A DNA stretch of 64,000 nt, taken from NCBI RefSeq assembly GCF_000013865.1, contig NC_007948.1, positions 3,410,001 through 3,474,000 on the forward strand. The letters run 5' to 3'. Source of the stretch: Polaromonas sp. JS666 (GTDB taxonomy: Bacteria > Pseudomonadota > Gammaproteobacteria > Burkholderiales > Burkholderiaceae_C). A model generated the notes under the pieces. It was given only the letters and a program-made list of their open reading frames with translations. It was not told where the DNA came from and made no database searches. The first letter of the stretch is position 1. Each line of letters starts with the position of its first letter. Made by a program: the position numbers and the translations under genes. Positions 49,144 through 57,783 of the stretch are shown here, one piece after another.

Positions 49144-50130
49144 ATGGTCAGTGCCGTATTCCACAATCCGCTGGACGCCGCAGCAGCGCCAGCCGCTCGA
49201 AGCAGCGAACGCAGTGCTGCCAATTCAATAGCAGCCACCGCGCACAAACCCGGGGCGCCAGCCCTCAATGACATGAAGAATCCAGCCCCATCCGCCACCG
49301 CGGTCCCAGTGGCCGCAGCCGCACCTGCCGCGTCCCGGCAGCCATGGGACTCTTCCTTTCTCTGGCTCGCCATCCTGCCACCCCTGCTGGGCCTGGGCCT
49401 GCTGGTGTTGGTGTGGGAGCTGGTCTCCGTGGGCACTGGCGCCAGCATTCCCTCGCCCAGGGACACCTTCACGCAGGCCGTGCAGGTGTTCAGCGACCCC
49501 TTCTACAACAAGGGACCGAATGACCAGGGCGTGGGCTGGAACGTGCTGTCGTCGCTCAAACGCGTGGCCATGGGCTTCGGCATGGCGGCCATCGTCGGCA
49601 TTCCGGTCGGCTTCATGATTGGCCGCTTCGACTTTTTGAGCCGCATGTTCAACCCGCTGATCAGCCTGCTGCGCCCCGTCTCGCCGCTGGCCTGGCTGCC
49701 GATCGGCCTGCTGGTGTTCAAGGGCGCCAACCCGGCCGCCATCTGGACCATCTTCATCTGCTCGATCTGGCCCATGATCATCAACACCGCCGTGGGCGTG
49801 CAGCGCGTGCCCCAGGACTACATGAACGTGGCGCGGGTGCTCAACCTGTCGGAGTGGAAGATCGTCAGCAAGATCCTCTTTCCTGCCGTGCTGCCCTACA
49901 TGCTGACCGGTGTGCGCCTGGCCGTCGGCACCGCCTGGCTGGTGATCGTGGCAGCCGAAATGCTGACCGGTGGCGTCGGCATCGGCTTCTGGGTCTGGGA
50001 CGAGTGGAACAACCTGAACGTCAAGAACATCATCATCGCGATTTTCGTGATCGGCATTGTGGGGCTGGTGCTGGAGTTTGCGCTGATCAAGCTCGCCACG
50101 GCCTTCACGTTCGAAGAAGTGAAGAACTGA
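49144..50130 (+). CDS. nrtB: Nitrate ABC transporter permease
   Basis: 328 residues with an unusually long alanine/proline-rich N-terminal tail (about 80 residues) before six membrane helices (LAILPPLLGLGLLVLVWELV onward). The coupling motif is seen in MNVARVLNLSEWKIVSKILF. Inner membrane nitrate channel for NrtA. Confidence 0.93.
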   Translation: MVSAVFHNPLDAAAAPAARSSERSAANSIAATAHKPGAPALNDMKNPAPSATAVPVAAAAPAASRQPWDSSFLWLAILPPLLGLGLLVLVWELVSVGTGASIPSPRDTFTQAVQVFSDPFYNKGPNDQGVGWNVLSSLKRVAMGFGMAAIVGIPVGFMIGRFDFLSRMFNPLISLLRPVSPLAWLPIGLLVFKGANPAAIWTIFICSIWPMIINTAVGVQRVPQDYMNVARVLNLSEWKIVSKILFPAVLPYMLTGVRLAVGTAWLVIVAAEMLTGGVGIGFWVWDEWNNLNVKNIIIAIFVIGIVGLVLEFALIKLATAFTFEEVKN

Positions 50131-50159
50131 TAACCCCCAAACAACCGAGGATGACGACC

Positions 50160-50972
50160 ATGAGCACATCTTTCACCACCAAGTACATCGAAATCCAGGG
50201 CGTCGAGCAGACCTTCAAGACCAAGAAAGGTCCGTTTTGCGCGCTGCAGAATATCAACCTCACGGTCGCCCGCGGTGAATTCGTCGCGCTGATCGGCCAT
50301 TCCGGTTGCGGCAAGTCCACCCTGCTCAACCTGATTGCCGGCCTGACCACACCCACCCAGGGCAGCCTGCTCTGCGCCAACCGCGAAATTTCGGGGCCGG
50401 GCCCCGAACGCGCCGTGGTGTTTCAAAACCATTCCCTGCTGCCCTGGCTCACCTGCTTTGAGAACGTCTACCTCGCTGTGGAACGCGTCTTTGCAGAAAC
50501 AGAAAGCAAGGCGCAGCTCAAGGCCCGCACCGATGCGGCGCTGGCCATGGTGGGTTTGACCCCGGCCGCACAGAAGCGCCCCGGCGAAATCTCCGGCGGC
50601 ATGAAGCAGCGCGTGGGCATTGCGCGCGCACTGTCGATGGAGCCCAAGGTGCTGCTGCTCGACGAGCCCTTCGGCGCCCTGGATGCCCTGACCCGCGCGA
50701 AGCTGCAGGACGAGCTGCTGCAAATTGTTGCCAGCACCCAAAGCACGGTGGTGATGGTGACCCACGATGTGGACGAAGCCGTGCTGCTGAGCGACCGCAT
50801 CGTGATGATGACCAATGGCCCGTCCGCCACCATTGGTGAAGTTCTTGCCGTCGAACTGCCCAGACCGCGTAACCGCGTGGCACTGGCGGAAAGCGCGCAG
50901 TACCTGCAGTACCGCAAGGCAGTGATTGATTTTCTTTACACCCGCCAGGCTCATGTAGAGAAAGCGGCCTGA
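50160..50972 (+). CDS. nrtD: Nitrate ABC transporter ATPase
   Basis: 270 residues. Walker A GHSGCGKST, Q-loop FQNHSLLPW, signature SGGMKQRVGIARAL, Walker B VLLLDEPFGALD, H-loop VTHDVDEAVLLSDR. A single ATPase, without the NrtA-like fusion domain of NrtC, so NrtD type. ATG 50160 is preferred over ATG 50151 because GAGG lies directly before the latter. Confidence 0.93.
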   Translation: MSTSFTTKYIEIQGVEQTFKTKKGPFCALQNINLTVARGEFVALIGHSGCGKSTLLNLIAGLTTPTQGSLLCANREISGPGPERAVVFQNHSLLPWLTCFENVYLAVERVFAETESKAQLKARTDAALAMVGLTPAAQKRPGEISGGMKQRVGIARALSMEPKVLLLDEPFGALDALTRAKLQDELLQIVASTQSTVVMVTHDVDEAVLLSDRIVMMTNGPSATIGEVLAVELPRPRNRVALAESAQYLQYRKAVIDFLYTRQAHVEKAA

Positions 50973-51035
50973 AAAAAGAGAGCCGGGCCAAAACGAACTG
51001 ATCGCCCCGCAATTCCCGCCAAGAAGGATTTCCCC

Positions 51036-53174
51036 ATGTCTGCCGTTTTACCTGCCCCAGCATCCAGGAGGGCCGCCGCACTGCAAAGTCGGTCGCTCAA
51101 CACACGGCGAACACGCTCCGGCGGCCTTGCTTCGCTCGGCAAATACCGGGAAATCATCATCGCGGTGGCTCTGTTTTTGCTGTTCGACCTGGGTGTTCTG
51201 GTCCTGAACTTTTACACATCCTTCCAGATCGCCGAGGACGCCCTGGGCGTCAACCTGTCCGGTCGCCAGCGCATGCTGTCGCAGCGCACGGCCAAGGCCC
51301 TGCTGGCAACGGATGCCGCGCGCGCCAAGGGTTTTCCGGCCGAGAAGGAAATCGAGGAACTCAAGAACGCCGTGCGGCTATTCGACGTGTCTCTGAAGGG
51401 CTTCCAGTCTGGCGGCACGGTGCCGGGCGGCGACGGCAAACCGGTGGTTCTGCACGCCGCCCACGGCGCCAAGGCGGTCGAGATCCTGAAAAAGGCGCAG
51501 GACATCTGGACCCCCTACCAGGAAAGACTGGCACCGGTACTCGCGGGAACAGCCAGCGAACCCGAACTGCAGGCCGCGGTGGAATACGCCAAGGCCAACA
51601 ACCTCAAGCTGCTGGGCCTGATGAACGAATTGACCACGGCGCTGGAGGCGGTGGCATCGGACCGCGCCACCACGCTGCGCATGGTGCAGACCGGCGGCAT
51701 TGTGCTGGCGCTGCTCAACTTTGCCTTCATCCTGTTCAAGTTCCTGCGCCGCCTCAATACCTCGGATGCCGCCATCGAGGCCGCCAACGAAGAGAATCGC
51801 GAGATTCTTGTCAGCGTGCGCGAAGGCCTGTTCCTGCTCACGCCCGACAACCGCCTGGGCTCGCAACTGTCCCGGTCGGCCCACGAACTGTTCGGCCGGT
51901 CGCTCTTACCCGGGCAGAACTTCTTTGAACTGCTGTCGACCCTGGTGTCGGAGAAGGCGCTCAACGATGCGCGGGACTATGTCCAGCTGCTGTTCTCGCC
52001 GCACGTCAAGGAGCAGCTGGTCCAGGGCATCAACCCGCTGGCAGAAGTGGAGCTCACGGTGCGCAACCGCTTGGGCCAGGACACCACCCGATACCTGTCT
52101 TTTCACTTCAACCGGGTGCAGGAAGACGACACGGTTCACCACCTGCTGGTGACCGTGCAGGACATCACGGAGAAAGTGGAACTGCAAGCCAGGCTGGCCG
52201 GCGAGCGTCAACGCTCGCAAAAAGAGCTGTCCATGATGCTCAAGGCCTTTGAAACCGATCCGGCCATGATGCGGGCGTTTGTCGAACGGGCCGAAGCCTC
52301 GCTGCTGGAGGTCAATGACCTGCTGCGCAGCACGTCATCCGCAGCGTCCGAAATACAGGTGCTCAAGGCCGTGGACGGTGCTTACCGCCGCATCCACGCC
52401 ATCAAGGGTGATGCGGCCTCCCTGGGCCTGGAAATTCTGGCCACGCTGGCCCACCAGTTCGAAAATGAACTGCAAAAGCTCAAAGACAGCGGCGCCGCCA
52501 CCGGCGACGCGTTGCTGGCCCTGCCCTTGCCGCTGGAGGACCTGCTGAACAAGGTTGCCTCGTTCAAGGCATTGGGCCGGAGAAAAGCCGGTGGCGAGAC
52601 CCAGTCGACGGAGGGCTCAGCGCAGGCGCTGAACGCCACGCTGACGAAACTGGCCACCGATGTGGGTAACGACTGCGGCAAACGCATCAACGCCACGGTG
52701 CGCATGAGCAGCGCCCTGGACATGGCGGCCGACAAGATCGACCTGGTGCGCGAAATCGCCATCCAGCTGGTGCGCAATGCCGTGGTGCATGGCGTCGAAC
52801 CCCCCTCCAGCCGGCTGGCATCGCAAAAACCCGCTGAAGGACAAATTGAGGTCAACCTCACCCGCGGTGAAAACAGCCAGTGGCAGCTCAGTGTTCGCGA
52901 CGACGGCGTCGGCCTCAATGCGGCCCAGGTACGCCAGCGCCTGCTGGAGCTGAACTGGTATAGCGCCGAACAGCTGCAAGGATTCAGCGACAAGCAGGTC
53001 ATCGCGCACATCTTCAAGCCCGGCTTCTCCACGGCCCTGGCCACGTCCCGGCATGCCGGCCGCGGCGTCGGCCTGGATCTGGTGCAGGCGAATGTGCAAA
53101 ACCTGGGCGCACGCCTGCTGCTGTCGAGCACGCCAGGCCAGCACACCGAATTCAAGATCAGTTTTGCGGCGTAG
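51036..53174 (+). CDS. Membrane PilJ-type sensor with Hpt and CheA-like kinase domains
   Basis: 712 residues. Membrane helix 39-60, periplasmic PilJ-type domain 61-215 with LSGRQRMLSQR (74-84), second helix about 219-235, a PAS-like region about 250-385 and an Hpt domain with His454 in RRIHAIKGDAASLG. The C-terminal ATPase is of CheA type: LVRNAVVHGVE (N box), DDGVGL, IFKPGFSTA and GRGVGLDLVQ. The motif in the periplasmic part resembles the NarX P-box, so nitrate or nitrite is the likely signal. No CheW-like domain is seen. Follows nrtD by 63 bases; AAGGA precedes the ATG. A CheY and a CheX follow. Confidence 0.85.
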   Translation: MSAVLPAPASRRAAALQSRSLNTRRTRSGGLASLGKYREIIIAVALFLLFDLGVLVLNFYTSFQIAEDALGVNLSGRQRMLSQRTAKALLATDAARAKGFPAEKEIEELKNAVRLFDVSLKGFQSGGTVPGGDGKPVVLHAAHGAKAVEILKKAQDIWTPYQERLAPVLAGTASEPELQAAVEYAKANNLKLLGLMNELTTALEAVASDRATTLRMVQTGGIVLALLNFAFILFKFLRRLNTSDAAIEAANEENREILVSVREGLFLLTPDNRLGSQLSRSAHELFGRSLLPGQNFFELLSTLVSEKALNDARDYVQLLFSPHVKEQLVQGINPLAEVELTVRNRLGQDTTRYLSFHFNRVQEDDTVHHLLVTVQDITEKVELQARLAGERQRSQKELSMMLKAFETDPAMMRAFVERAEASLLEVNDLLRSTSSAASEIQVLKAVDGAYRRIHAIKGDAASLGLEILATLAHQFENELQKLKDSGAATGDALLALPLPLEDLLNKVASFKALGRRKAGGETQSTEGSAQALNATLTKLATDVGNDCGKRINATVRMSSALDMAADKIDLVREIAIQLVRNAVVHGVEPPSSRLASQKPAEGQIEVNLTRGENSQWQLSVRDDGVGLNAAQVRQRLLELNWYSAEQLQGFSDKQVIAHIFKPGFSTALATSRHAGRGVGLDLVQANVQNLGARLLLSSTPGQHTEFKISFAA

Positions 53175-53371
53175 AAATATGGCCCCCACGCTTTTCACTT
53201 CGTGTAATGCGCTGCCCCCCGGGGGGGCTGCTGCGCCTGCGGTCTGGCAAAGCCAGTCCCGCGGCCCCTGCTTGATCTGGATTGAAGTCCCTAAGGGGCT
53301 GTGCTTGCTCGGGGCGGCCCGGCGCGGCGCACTGTGGCCCCCACAGAAAAACCACAAAGAGGAGTAGCACC
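53175..53371. repeat. GC-rich 3'-UTR repeats G and H between kinase and response regulator
   Basis: Copy G (53181-53274) is a full element on the plus strand: it begins GGCCCCCACGCTTTTCACTT six bases after the kinase stop and ends GCGGCCCCTGC. Copy H (about 53293-53344) is a piece of the variant type (GGGGCGGCCCGGCGCGGC) with its own GGCCCCCAC at the far end. They separate two genes that otherwise look like one operon. Confidence 0.85.
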
Positions 53372-53743
53372 ATGCGACTGTTAATCGTTGACGACTCCAA
53401 CATGATCCGGACCCGCATCTCGCGGGTGGTCCAGAACGGCGGCCTCAAGGGCGTTGTGCTCGCAGGCCTTGCCAAGAATGGCGTGGAGGCTGTGCGCATT
53501 GCCAAGGCCACGCATCCCGAGGTGGTCACCATGGACCTGACCATGCCCGAAATGGACGGCATCGAATGCATTCAGGCCCTGCTGAAGTTCGATCCGAAGA
53601 TCAACATTCTGGTGGTCAGCGCACTGAGCGACAAATCAACCGCGATCCAGGCGCTCAAGCTGGGTGCGCGCGGCTTTGTTGCCAAACCTTTTACCGACGA
53701 AGAGCTGCAAATTGCATTGCTTGACGTTGCCGATGCCCGCTAA
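53372..53743 (+). CDS. CheY-like single-domain response regulator
   Basis: 123 residues, receiver only. MRLLIVDDSNMIRTRIS carries the acidic pair, the phosphoacceptor Asp is in VVTMDLTMPEMDG, and the lysine is in FVAKPFTDEEL. No output domain, so it must act by protein contact. GAGGAG lies nine bases before the ATG. Expected partner of the CheA-like kinase upstream and the CheX-type phosphatase downstream. Confidence 0.93.
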   Translation: MRLLIVDDSNMIRTRISRVVQNGGLKGVVLAGLAKNGVEAVRIAKATHPEVVTMDLTMPEMDGIECIQALLKFDPKINILVVSALSDKSTAIQALKLGARGFVAKPFTDEELQIALLDVADAR

Positions 53744-53753
53744 GGAGAGCTTT

Positions 53754-54212
53754 GTGGCCACGCTCAACGAAACCGACCTCAAACTGTTCATTGACTCCAT
53801 CAGGCATTACCTGAAAGTCACCACCCGGCAAGAACCCCAGATCACCTCGGCCTTTCTCGGGACGGGGGATGTTGAAGGCTTTGAATTCAACGGCCTCGTC
53901 ACTTTTTCAGGCAGCCACAATGGCCATGTCATCGTGTCGATGCCGGCCAAACTGGTGCGCGAAATTTTGCTGCTGCAGCACGAGACCGACCTGAGCGACA
54001 GCAACCTGCTGGACGCTGTCGGCGAAATCGCCAACACACTGGCCGGCAATGCCCGCAAGGCCCTGGGACCGGAACTCCAGATATCGGTTCCGATCAAGCT
54101 GCACGGCGTGCAAGGCATCAAAGCCAGGGTGCGCAAGCATCCGTACGTGATCACCCTGAGCTGGAACCACTACGAGGCCCTGGTGTCCGTGGACATGGAA
54201 CGCAGGCACTGA
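53754..54212 (+). CDS. CheX-like chemotaxis phosphatase
   Basis: 152 residues from GTG 53754, chosen because TAAGGAGAG precedes it. The CheC/CheX active-site helix is clear: LLDAVGEIANTLAGNARKAL with the E-x2-N pair. Would dephosphorylate the CheY-like protein encoded ten bases upstream. An ATG at 53733 would overlap that gene and is less likely. Confidence 0.88.
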   Translation: MATLNETDLKLFIDSIRHYLKVTTRQEPQITSAFLGTGDVEGFEFNGLVTFSGSHNGHVIVSMPAKLVREILLLQHETDLSDSNLLDAVGEIANTLAGNARKALGPELQISVPIKLHGVQGIKARVRKHPYVITLSWNHYEALVSVDMERRH

Positions 54213-54223
54213 AAAACACTAAA

Positions 54224-54245
54224 CACCCCCACGCTTGCCGCTTGT
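54224..54245 (+). repeat. Fragment I of the 3'-UTR repeat
   Basis: ACACCCCCACGCTTGCCGCT, the gene-proximal end of the repeat only, twelve bases after the CheX stop, same polarity as the other copies. Confidence 0.55.
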
Positions 54246-54278
54246 GAGCTGCGCTGGCCTCGCTGGCCGCGCCCACAT

Positions 54279-54293
54279 GCACGCAATATGTGC
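54279..54293. promoter_or_regulatory. NtrC-like binding site upstream of narK
   Basis: GCAC-N7-GTGC within the larger palindrome TGCAC-GCAATAT-GTGCA, about 70 bases upstream of the narK sigma-54 promoter. Confidence 0.65.
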
Positions 54294-54362
54294 AACGCAC
54301 CAAAAGAAACCGGCGATCAGCGCTGAACTGCTCCGCAAGGGTGCGCCGCTCGCGCCCCAAGT

Positions 54363-54377
54363 TGGCACGACTTTTGC
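54363..54377 (+). promoter_or_regulatory. Sigma-54 promoter of narK
   Basis: TGGCAC-GACTT-TTGC with CAC following; full -24/-12 match. Predicted +1 near 54389 gives a leader of about 33 bases. Confidence 0.85.
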
Positions 54378-54385
54378 ACTAACTT

Positions 54386-54409
54386 TGTGAATTTTTATTT
54401 CAATTCACA
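54386..54409 (+). repeat. Inverted repeat at the narK transcript start
   Basis: TGTGAATT and AATTCACA arms with an 8-base spacer, spanning the predicted +1 and ending just before the AGAGGA ribosome site. It could be a protein site or a 5' hairpin that shields the RBS. Confidence 0.6.
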
Positions 54410-54422
54410 GAGGATTTGCACC

Positions 54423-55634
54423 ATGGCGGGATTCCGCACCTTTCTCAAATCGGGCCATGCTCCGACCTTGTTCGCCGCCTTCCTGTACTTCGATTTCTGC
54501 TTTGCGGTCTGGGTATTGAATGGGGCCATGGCGCCGTTCATCAGCGAGACCTTTCATCTGACGGCGGCGCAGAAGGGCTTCATGATTTCGGTGCCCATTC
54601 TGGCGGGCGCCCTCATGCGCTTTCCGCTGGGCATTCTGGCGCAATACATCGGCCGCAAAAATGCTGCGCTGGTCGAAATGGGCATGATTATTCTGGCGCT
54701 GGCCTACGGCTACTTCTTCATCAGCGCGTACGACCATGTGCTAGCCATGGGCGTGCTGCTGGGCATCGCCGGCGCGAGCTTCGGCGTGGCGCTGTCGCTG
54801 GGTTCGGGCTGGTTCCCGCCCAAGTACAAGGGCCTGGCCATGGGCATTGCCGGCGCCGGCAACTCCGGCACCGTGCTAGCCGTGCTGTTCGCACCGCCAC
54901 TGGCCATGGTCTATGGCTGGCAGACGGTTTACGGCCTGGCGGCCTTCTTCATGCTGATCCCGATGGTGGTAATGGTCGTCTTCGCGAAAGAGCCGCCCGA
55001 CATCGAGCACCAGACCTTCCGCCAGCACATCGCCTGCCTGTTCGAGAAGGACGGCTGGGCGTTCAGCCTGATCTACATCATCACTTTCGGCGGCTTCATC
55101 GGCCTGGCCAGCTTCCTGCCCACCTACTTCTACGACCAGTTCGGCGTCACCAAGGTGCAGGCAGGCCAGCTCACCATGCTGGCAGCACTCATGGGCTCAG
55201 CCGTGCGCGTGGTCGGCGGCTACATCTCTGACCGCGTGGGCGGCATCAACACCCTGAGCGGCGTGCTGGTGGTGGTCGCCTTCACCCTGGTGCTGTGCGG
55301 CCTGGCCGGCAATTCGCTCACCGTCACCACCCTGCTCTTCATGGTCTGCTTTGCAGCGCTCGGTGCCGGCAACGGCGCGCTGTTCCAGCTGGTGCCGCTG
55401 CGCTGGCCGCTGGCCACGGCGGTGGCGGGCTCCATGATTGGCGAGGTGGGCGCTCTTGGGGGCGGCTTCATTCCCAACGCCATGGGCCTGAGCAAGCAGT
55501 ACACCAATACCTACCTCTGGGGCTTTGTGGCTTTCGCCATCCTGGCCGTCGTCATGCTGGTGATGCTGCGGGTGATGCAAATCCGCTGGACCCGGACCTG
55601 GGCTGAAAAGGGAGGTCGCGCGCGGAGCGCGTGA
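54423..55634 (+). CDS. narK: Nitrate/nitrite transporter, NarK family
   Basis: 403 residues, MFS with 12 membrane helices. The NarK-type glycine-rich signature is seen in GNSGTVLAVLFAPPLA and again in GAGNGALFQLVP. N-terminal motifs LYFDFCFAVWVLNG and FPLGILAQYIGRKNA fit the NarK1/NasA-type nitrate importers. Start ATG 54423 with AGAGGA nine bases upstream. A second uptake route beside NrtABD, controlled by its own sigma-54 promoter. Confidence 0.93.
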   Translation: MAGFRTFLKSGHAPTLFAAFLYFDFCFAVWVLNGAMAPFISETFHLTAAQKGFMISVPILAGALMRFPLGILAQYIGRKNAALVEMGMIILALAYGYFFISAYDHVLAMGVLLGIAGASFGVALSLGSGWFPPKYKGLAMGIAGAGNSGTVLAVLFAPPLAMVYGWQTVYGLAAFFMLIPMVVMVVFAKEPPDIEHQTFRQHIACLFEKDGWAFSLIYIITFGGFIGLASFLPTYFYDQFGVTKVQAGQLTMLAALMGSAVRVVGGYISDRVGGINTLSGVLVVVAFTLVLCGLAGNSLTVTTLLFMVCFAALGAGNGALFQLVPLRWPLATAVAGSMIGEVGALGGGFIPNAMGLSKQYTNTYLWGFVAFAILAVVMLVMLRVMQIRWTRTWAEKGGRARSA

Positions 55635-55678
55635 TCAGCGCAGCCGATACGGCGCGCAGCGCCGAGCCTCCCTTTCAG
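55603..55678 (+). terminator. Large hairpin across the narK stop codon
   Basis: CTGAAAAGGGAGG (55603-55615) pairs with CCTCCCTTTCAG (55667-55678) with one bulged A; the interior is GC-rich and self-complementary. The left arm is coding sequence for the NarK C-terminus. No U-tract follows, so it may protect the 3' end or aid termination rather than be a canonical terminator. Confidence 0.45.
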
Positions 55679-55938
55679 TGGAGACCAACTTTGCTTCGGC
55701 AAAGTTAAGCGAAGCGTGTCGGAACTAAAAGCGAGGTCGCGCGGAGCGCGCGTGGCGCCTGACCTGTGCTGCGAATGTCTAAAGATCGTGGGTTCGTTAT
55801 ATGTACGACCGGGCCGGGACTCGCCTTGGCGGGCTACCCCCCCGGCCTCAATCCTCCGCAAGTCCCCTACACGATCAATTCAGTAGCTATCCGCACCCAT
55901 CCTACAGGGACAAACAGCTGAAACTCCAAAGAAGAACG
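55635..55938. other. Convergent intergenic region with hairpins
   Basis: Between narK and the PP2C/kinase gene. Besides the hairpin above it has a perfect 8-bp stem with a TTCG tetraloop (AACTTTGC-TTCG-GCAAAGTT, 55687-55706) and a second copy (about 55732) of the GAGGTCGCGCGGAGCGCG-like motif that begins at 55612. No gene is seen. Confidence 0.6.
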
Positions 55939-57723
55939 CTACCTTGGCAAAAACAGCAACCAGTAAACCAGCAAAAGATTGAATAGCACACTGACCCCCA
56001 ACGCCAACTTCCATAAGGCCGCGGGATCGCGCTGGATCAAAGGCGTAGCCGGCGGCGCCGTTAGCGGCCGTGAGGCGCCCCGCTCCAGCGCCAGCAGCAG
56101 TTCCTCGGCCGTTTCAAATCGCTGGCGCTTGTCGCGCGCCACGGCCTTCAACACGACATGATCCAGCCAGATCGGCACCTCGGGGTTGTGGCGGCTTGGC
56201 GGGATCGGGTCGTGGTAATAGCGCCCTGCCTGGTAGGGCAGCACCTCACCGTACGGCAGCTTGCCGGTCAGCAGCTGGTACAGCGTCACGCCGAGCGCGA
56301 ACAGGTCGCTTTGCGCATCGGGCAGCTCTTGCGCGATGTCGCCGCCAGCGCCGCCGGGCTTGACCCCAAAGCCCCATTGCTCGGGATTGATGTAGCTGGG
56401 TGTGCCTGCATGCAGCTGGCGCATGGCCTCGGGCTCGCGGCCCGTCAGGGCAACCCCCAGATCAAGCACCCGAAGAATGCCGTCCTCACCCTGGTGCAGG
56501 TTGGCGGGCTTGATGTCACGGTGGATCACGCTCTGGCGGTGCAGGCGGCCCAAGGCTTTCGCAGCCTGGGTGGCCACCGTCAGGACCTGTGGCAGGTTGA
56601 AGGCATGCTTGCGGTCGAGTTGCTGCTGAAGTGTTTCACCGGCATGCCAGTCGTAGAGCAGGTAAAAAGCGCTGGCTACCTCGACGCCCGGCGGATGGTC
56701 ATGCAGGTTGACCAGATGGTCGGCCGCGCGGGACGACTGCATGCGCTTGGCCAGCCAGGCTTCGTGGGCCAGCATGGCGCGCTCCTCGGGATCCTGCGCC
56801 CGTGCGGGGTGCAGCGTCTTGATCGCATAGAGTTTCTGGCTCGCGACATCCCGTACCTGATAGAGCAAGTTGACGCCGTTGTCTGCAACGACGGCGGTCA
56901 CGGACAGGCCATCCAGCAGGCTGCCGACCTTGAGCCGCCGCGGCACCGGCAAGGCCAGCGCCTGGCGGTTTTCATCCTGCAGGTTCGCATCGAGCAAGCC
57001 CAGCACGCGCACCACCAGGGCGGTGACGTTATCCGTCGTGCCTGCGGCCATCGCGGCATCGACCAGCCGCTGGCTGAGGGTTTTCGCGTCAACCCCGGTG
57101 TCTCCGGCACGCCCGGGAATACTGGCGGGCAGGACCAGAGCATCGAGCCGCTTGCCCGACAGTACGTTGTGCACCCCATCCGACAGCAGCACGAAAATAT
57201 CGCCCACCTGCAGGTCACCCTGGGAGTAGTCCACCACCAGGCGGTCTTCCGCGCCCACGCAGCGCAGCAGCTGATGCCGGAAATCCGGGTGATCGACCAC
57301 ATGGTCGCTGGTGAGCTGCATCAGATGCCCGGCACGCAGCAGGTACGCGCGGGTGTCGCCGACATGGGCCAGTGAATACGACTGCCCCCGCAACACCACT
57401 GCCGTCAGGGTGGTCAGGCCGATCGCCGGATGCCTGCGCCGGTTCAGACCCGCCAGCCAGGCGTTCTGCGCGCCAATGATCCGGTCCAACGCCACCGTGG
57501 TTTCCCAGGTTTCAGGCGTACCGTAGTAATCGCGTACCAGGCTGGTGACGGTGGTTTGTGCCGCCTCCTTACCCATGCCGCCGGTGCTCACACCGTCGGC
57601 AATCGCGACGATGGACCCCATGCCCTCCCGGCCGGGCTCCGGCAGCATGGCCGCGCAGAAGTCCTCGTTGCTGTCTTTGCGGCCCGCAAGCGTTGCGAAG
57701 CCAATGTCCAGGTCAAATGCCAT
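55939..57723 (-). CDS. Bifunctional PP2C phosphatase / Ser-Thr protein kinase
   Basis: 594 residues. N-terminal PP2C domain: GRKDSNEDF, IVAIADGVSTGGMG, HVGDTRAYLL, LLSDGVHNVL, GTTDNVTALVV. Then a Hanks-type kinase: invariant lysine in YAIKTLHPA, catalytic loop VIHRDIKPANL (about residue 415), metal-binding DLG instead of DFG. A C-terminal membrane anchor (LGVSVLFNLLLVYWLLFL) tethers it to the inner membrane with both domains in the cytoplasm. Starts MAFDLDIGF at 57723. Its place between narK and nirB, where similar fusions occur in related bacteria, suggests post-translational control of nitrate transport or reduction. Confidence 0.92.
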   Translation of the reverse strand: MAFDLDIGFATLAGRKDSNEDFCAAMLPEPGREGMGSIVAIADGVSTGGMGKEAAQTTVTSLVRDYYGTPETWETTVALDRIIGAQNAWLAGLNRRRHPAIGLTTLTAVVLRGQSYSLAHVGDTRAYLLRAGHLMQLTSDHVVDHPDFRHQLLRCVGAEDRLVVDYSQGDLQVGDIFVLLSDGVHNVLSGKRLDALVLPASIPGRAGDTGVDAKTLSQRLVDAAMAAGTTDNVTALVVRVLGLLDANLQDENRQALALPVPRRLKVGSLLDGLSVTAVVADNGVNLLYQVRDVASQKLYAIKTLHPARAQDPEERAMLAHEAWLAKRMQSSRAADHLVNLHDHPPGVEVASAFYLLYDWHAGETLQQQLDRKHAFNLPQVLTVATQAAKALGRLHRQSVIHRDIKPANLHQGEDGILRVLDLGVALTGREPEAMRQLHAGTPSYINPEQWGFGVKPGGAGGDIAQELPDAQSDLFALGVTLYQLLTGKLPYGEVLPYQAGRYYHDPIPPSRHNPEVPIWLDHVVLKAVARDKRQRFETAEELLLALERGASRPLTAPPATPLIQRDPAALWKLALGVSVLFNLLLVYWLLFLPR

Positions 57724-57783
57724 GCACCAACATAAGCAAGTCCCATGCCCGAATTTGGTGCACTGCAATATAAAACATGCCCG

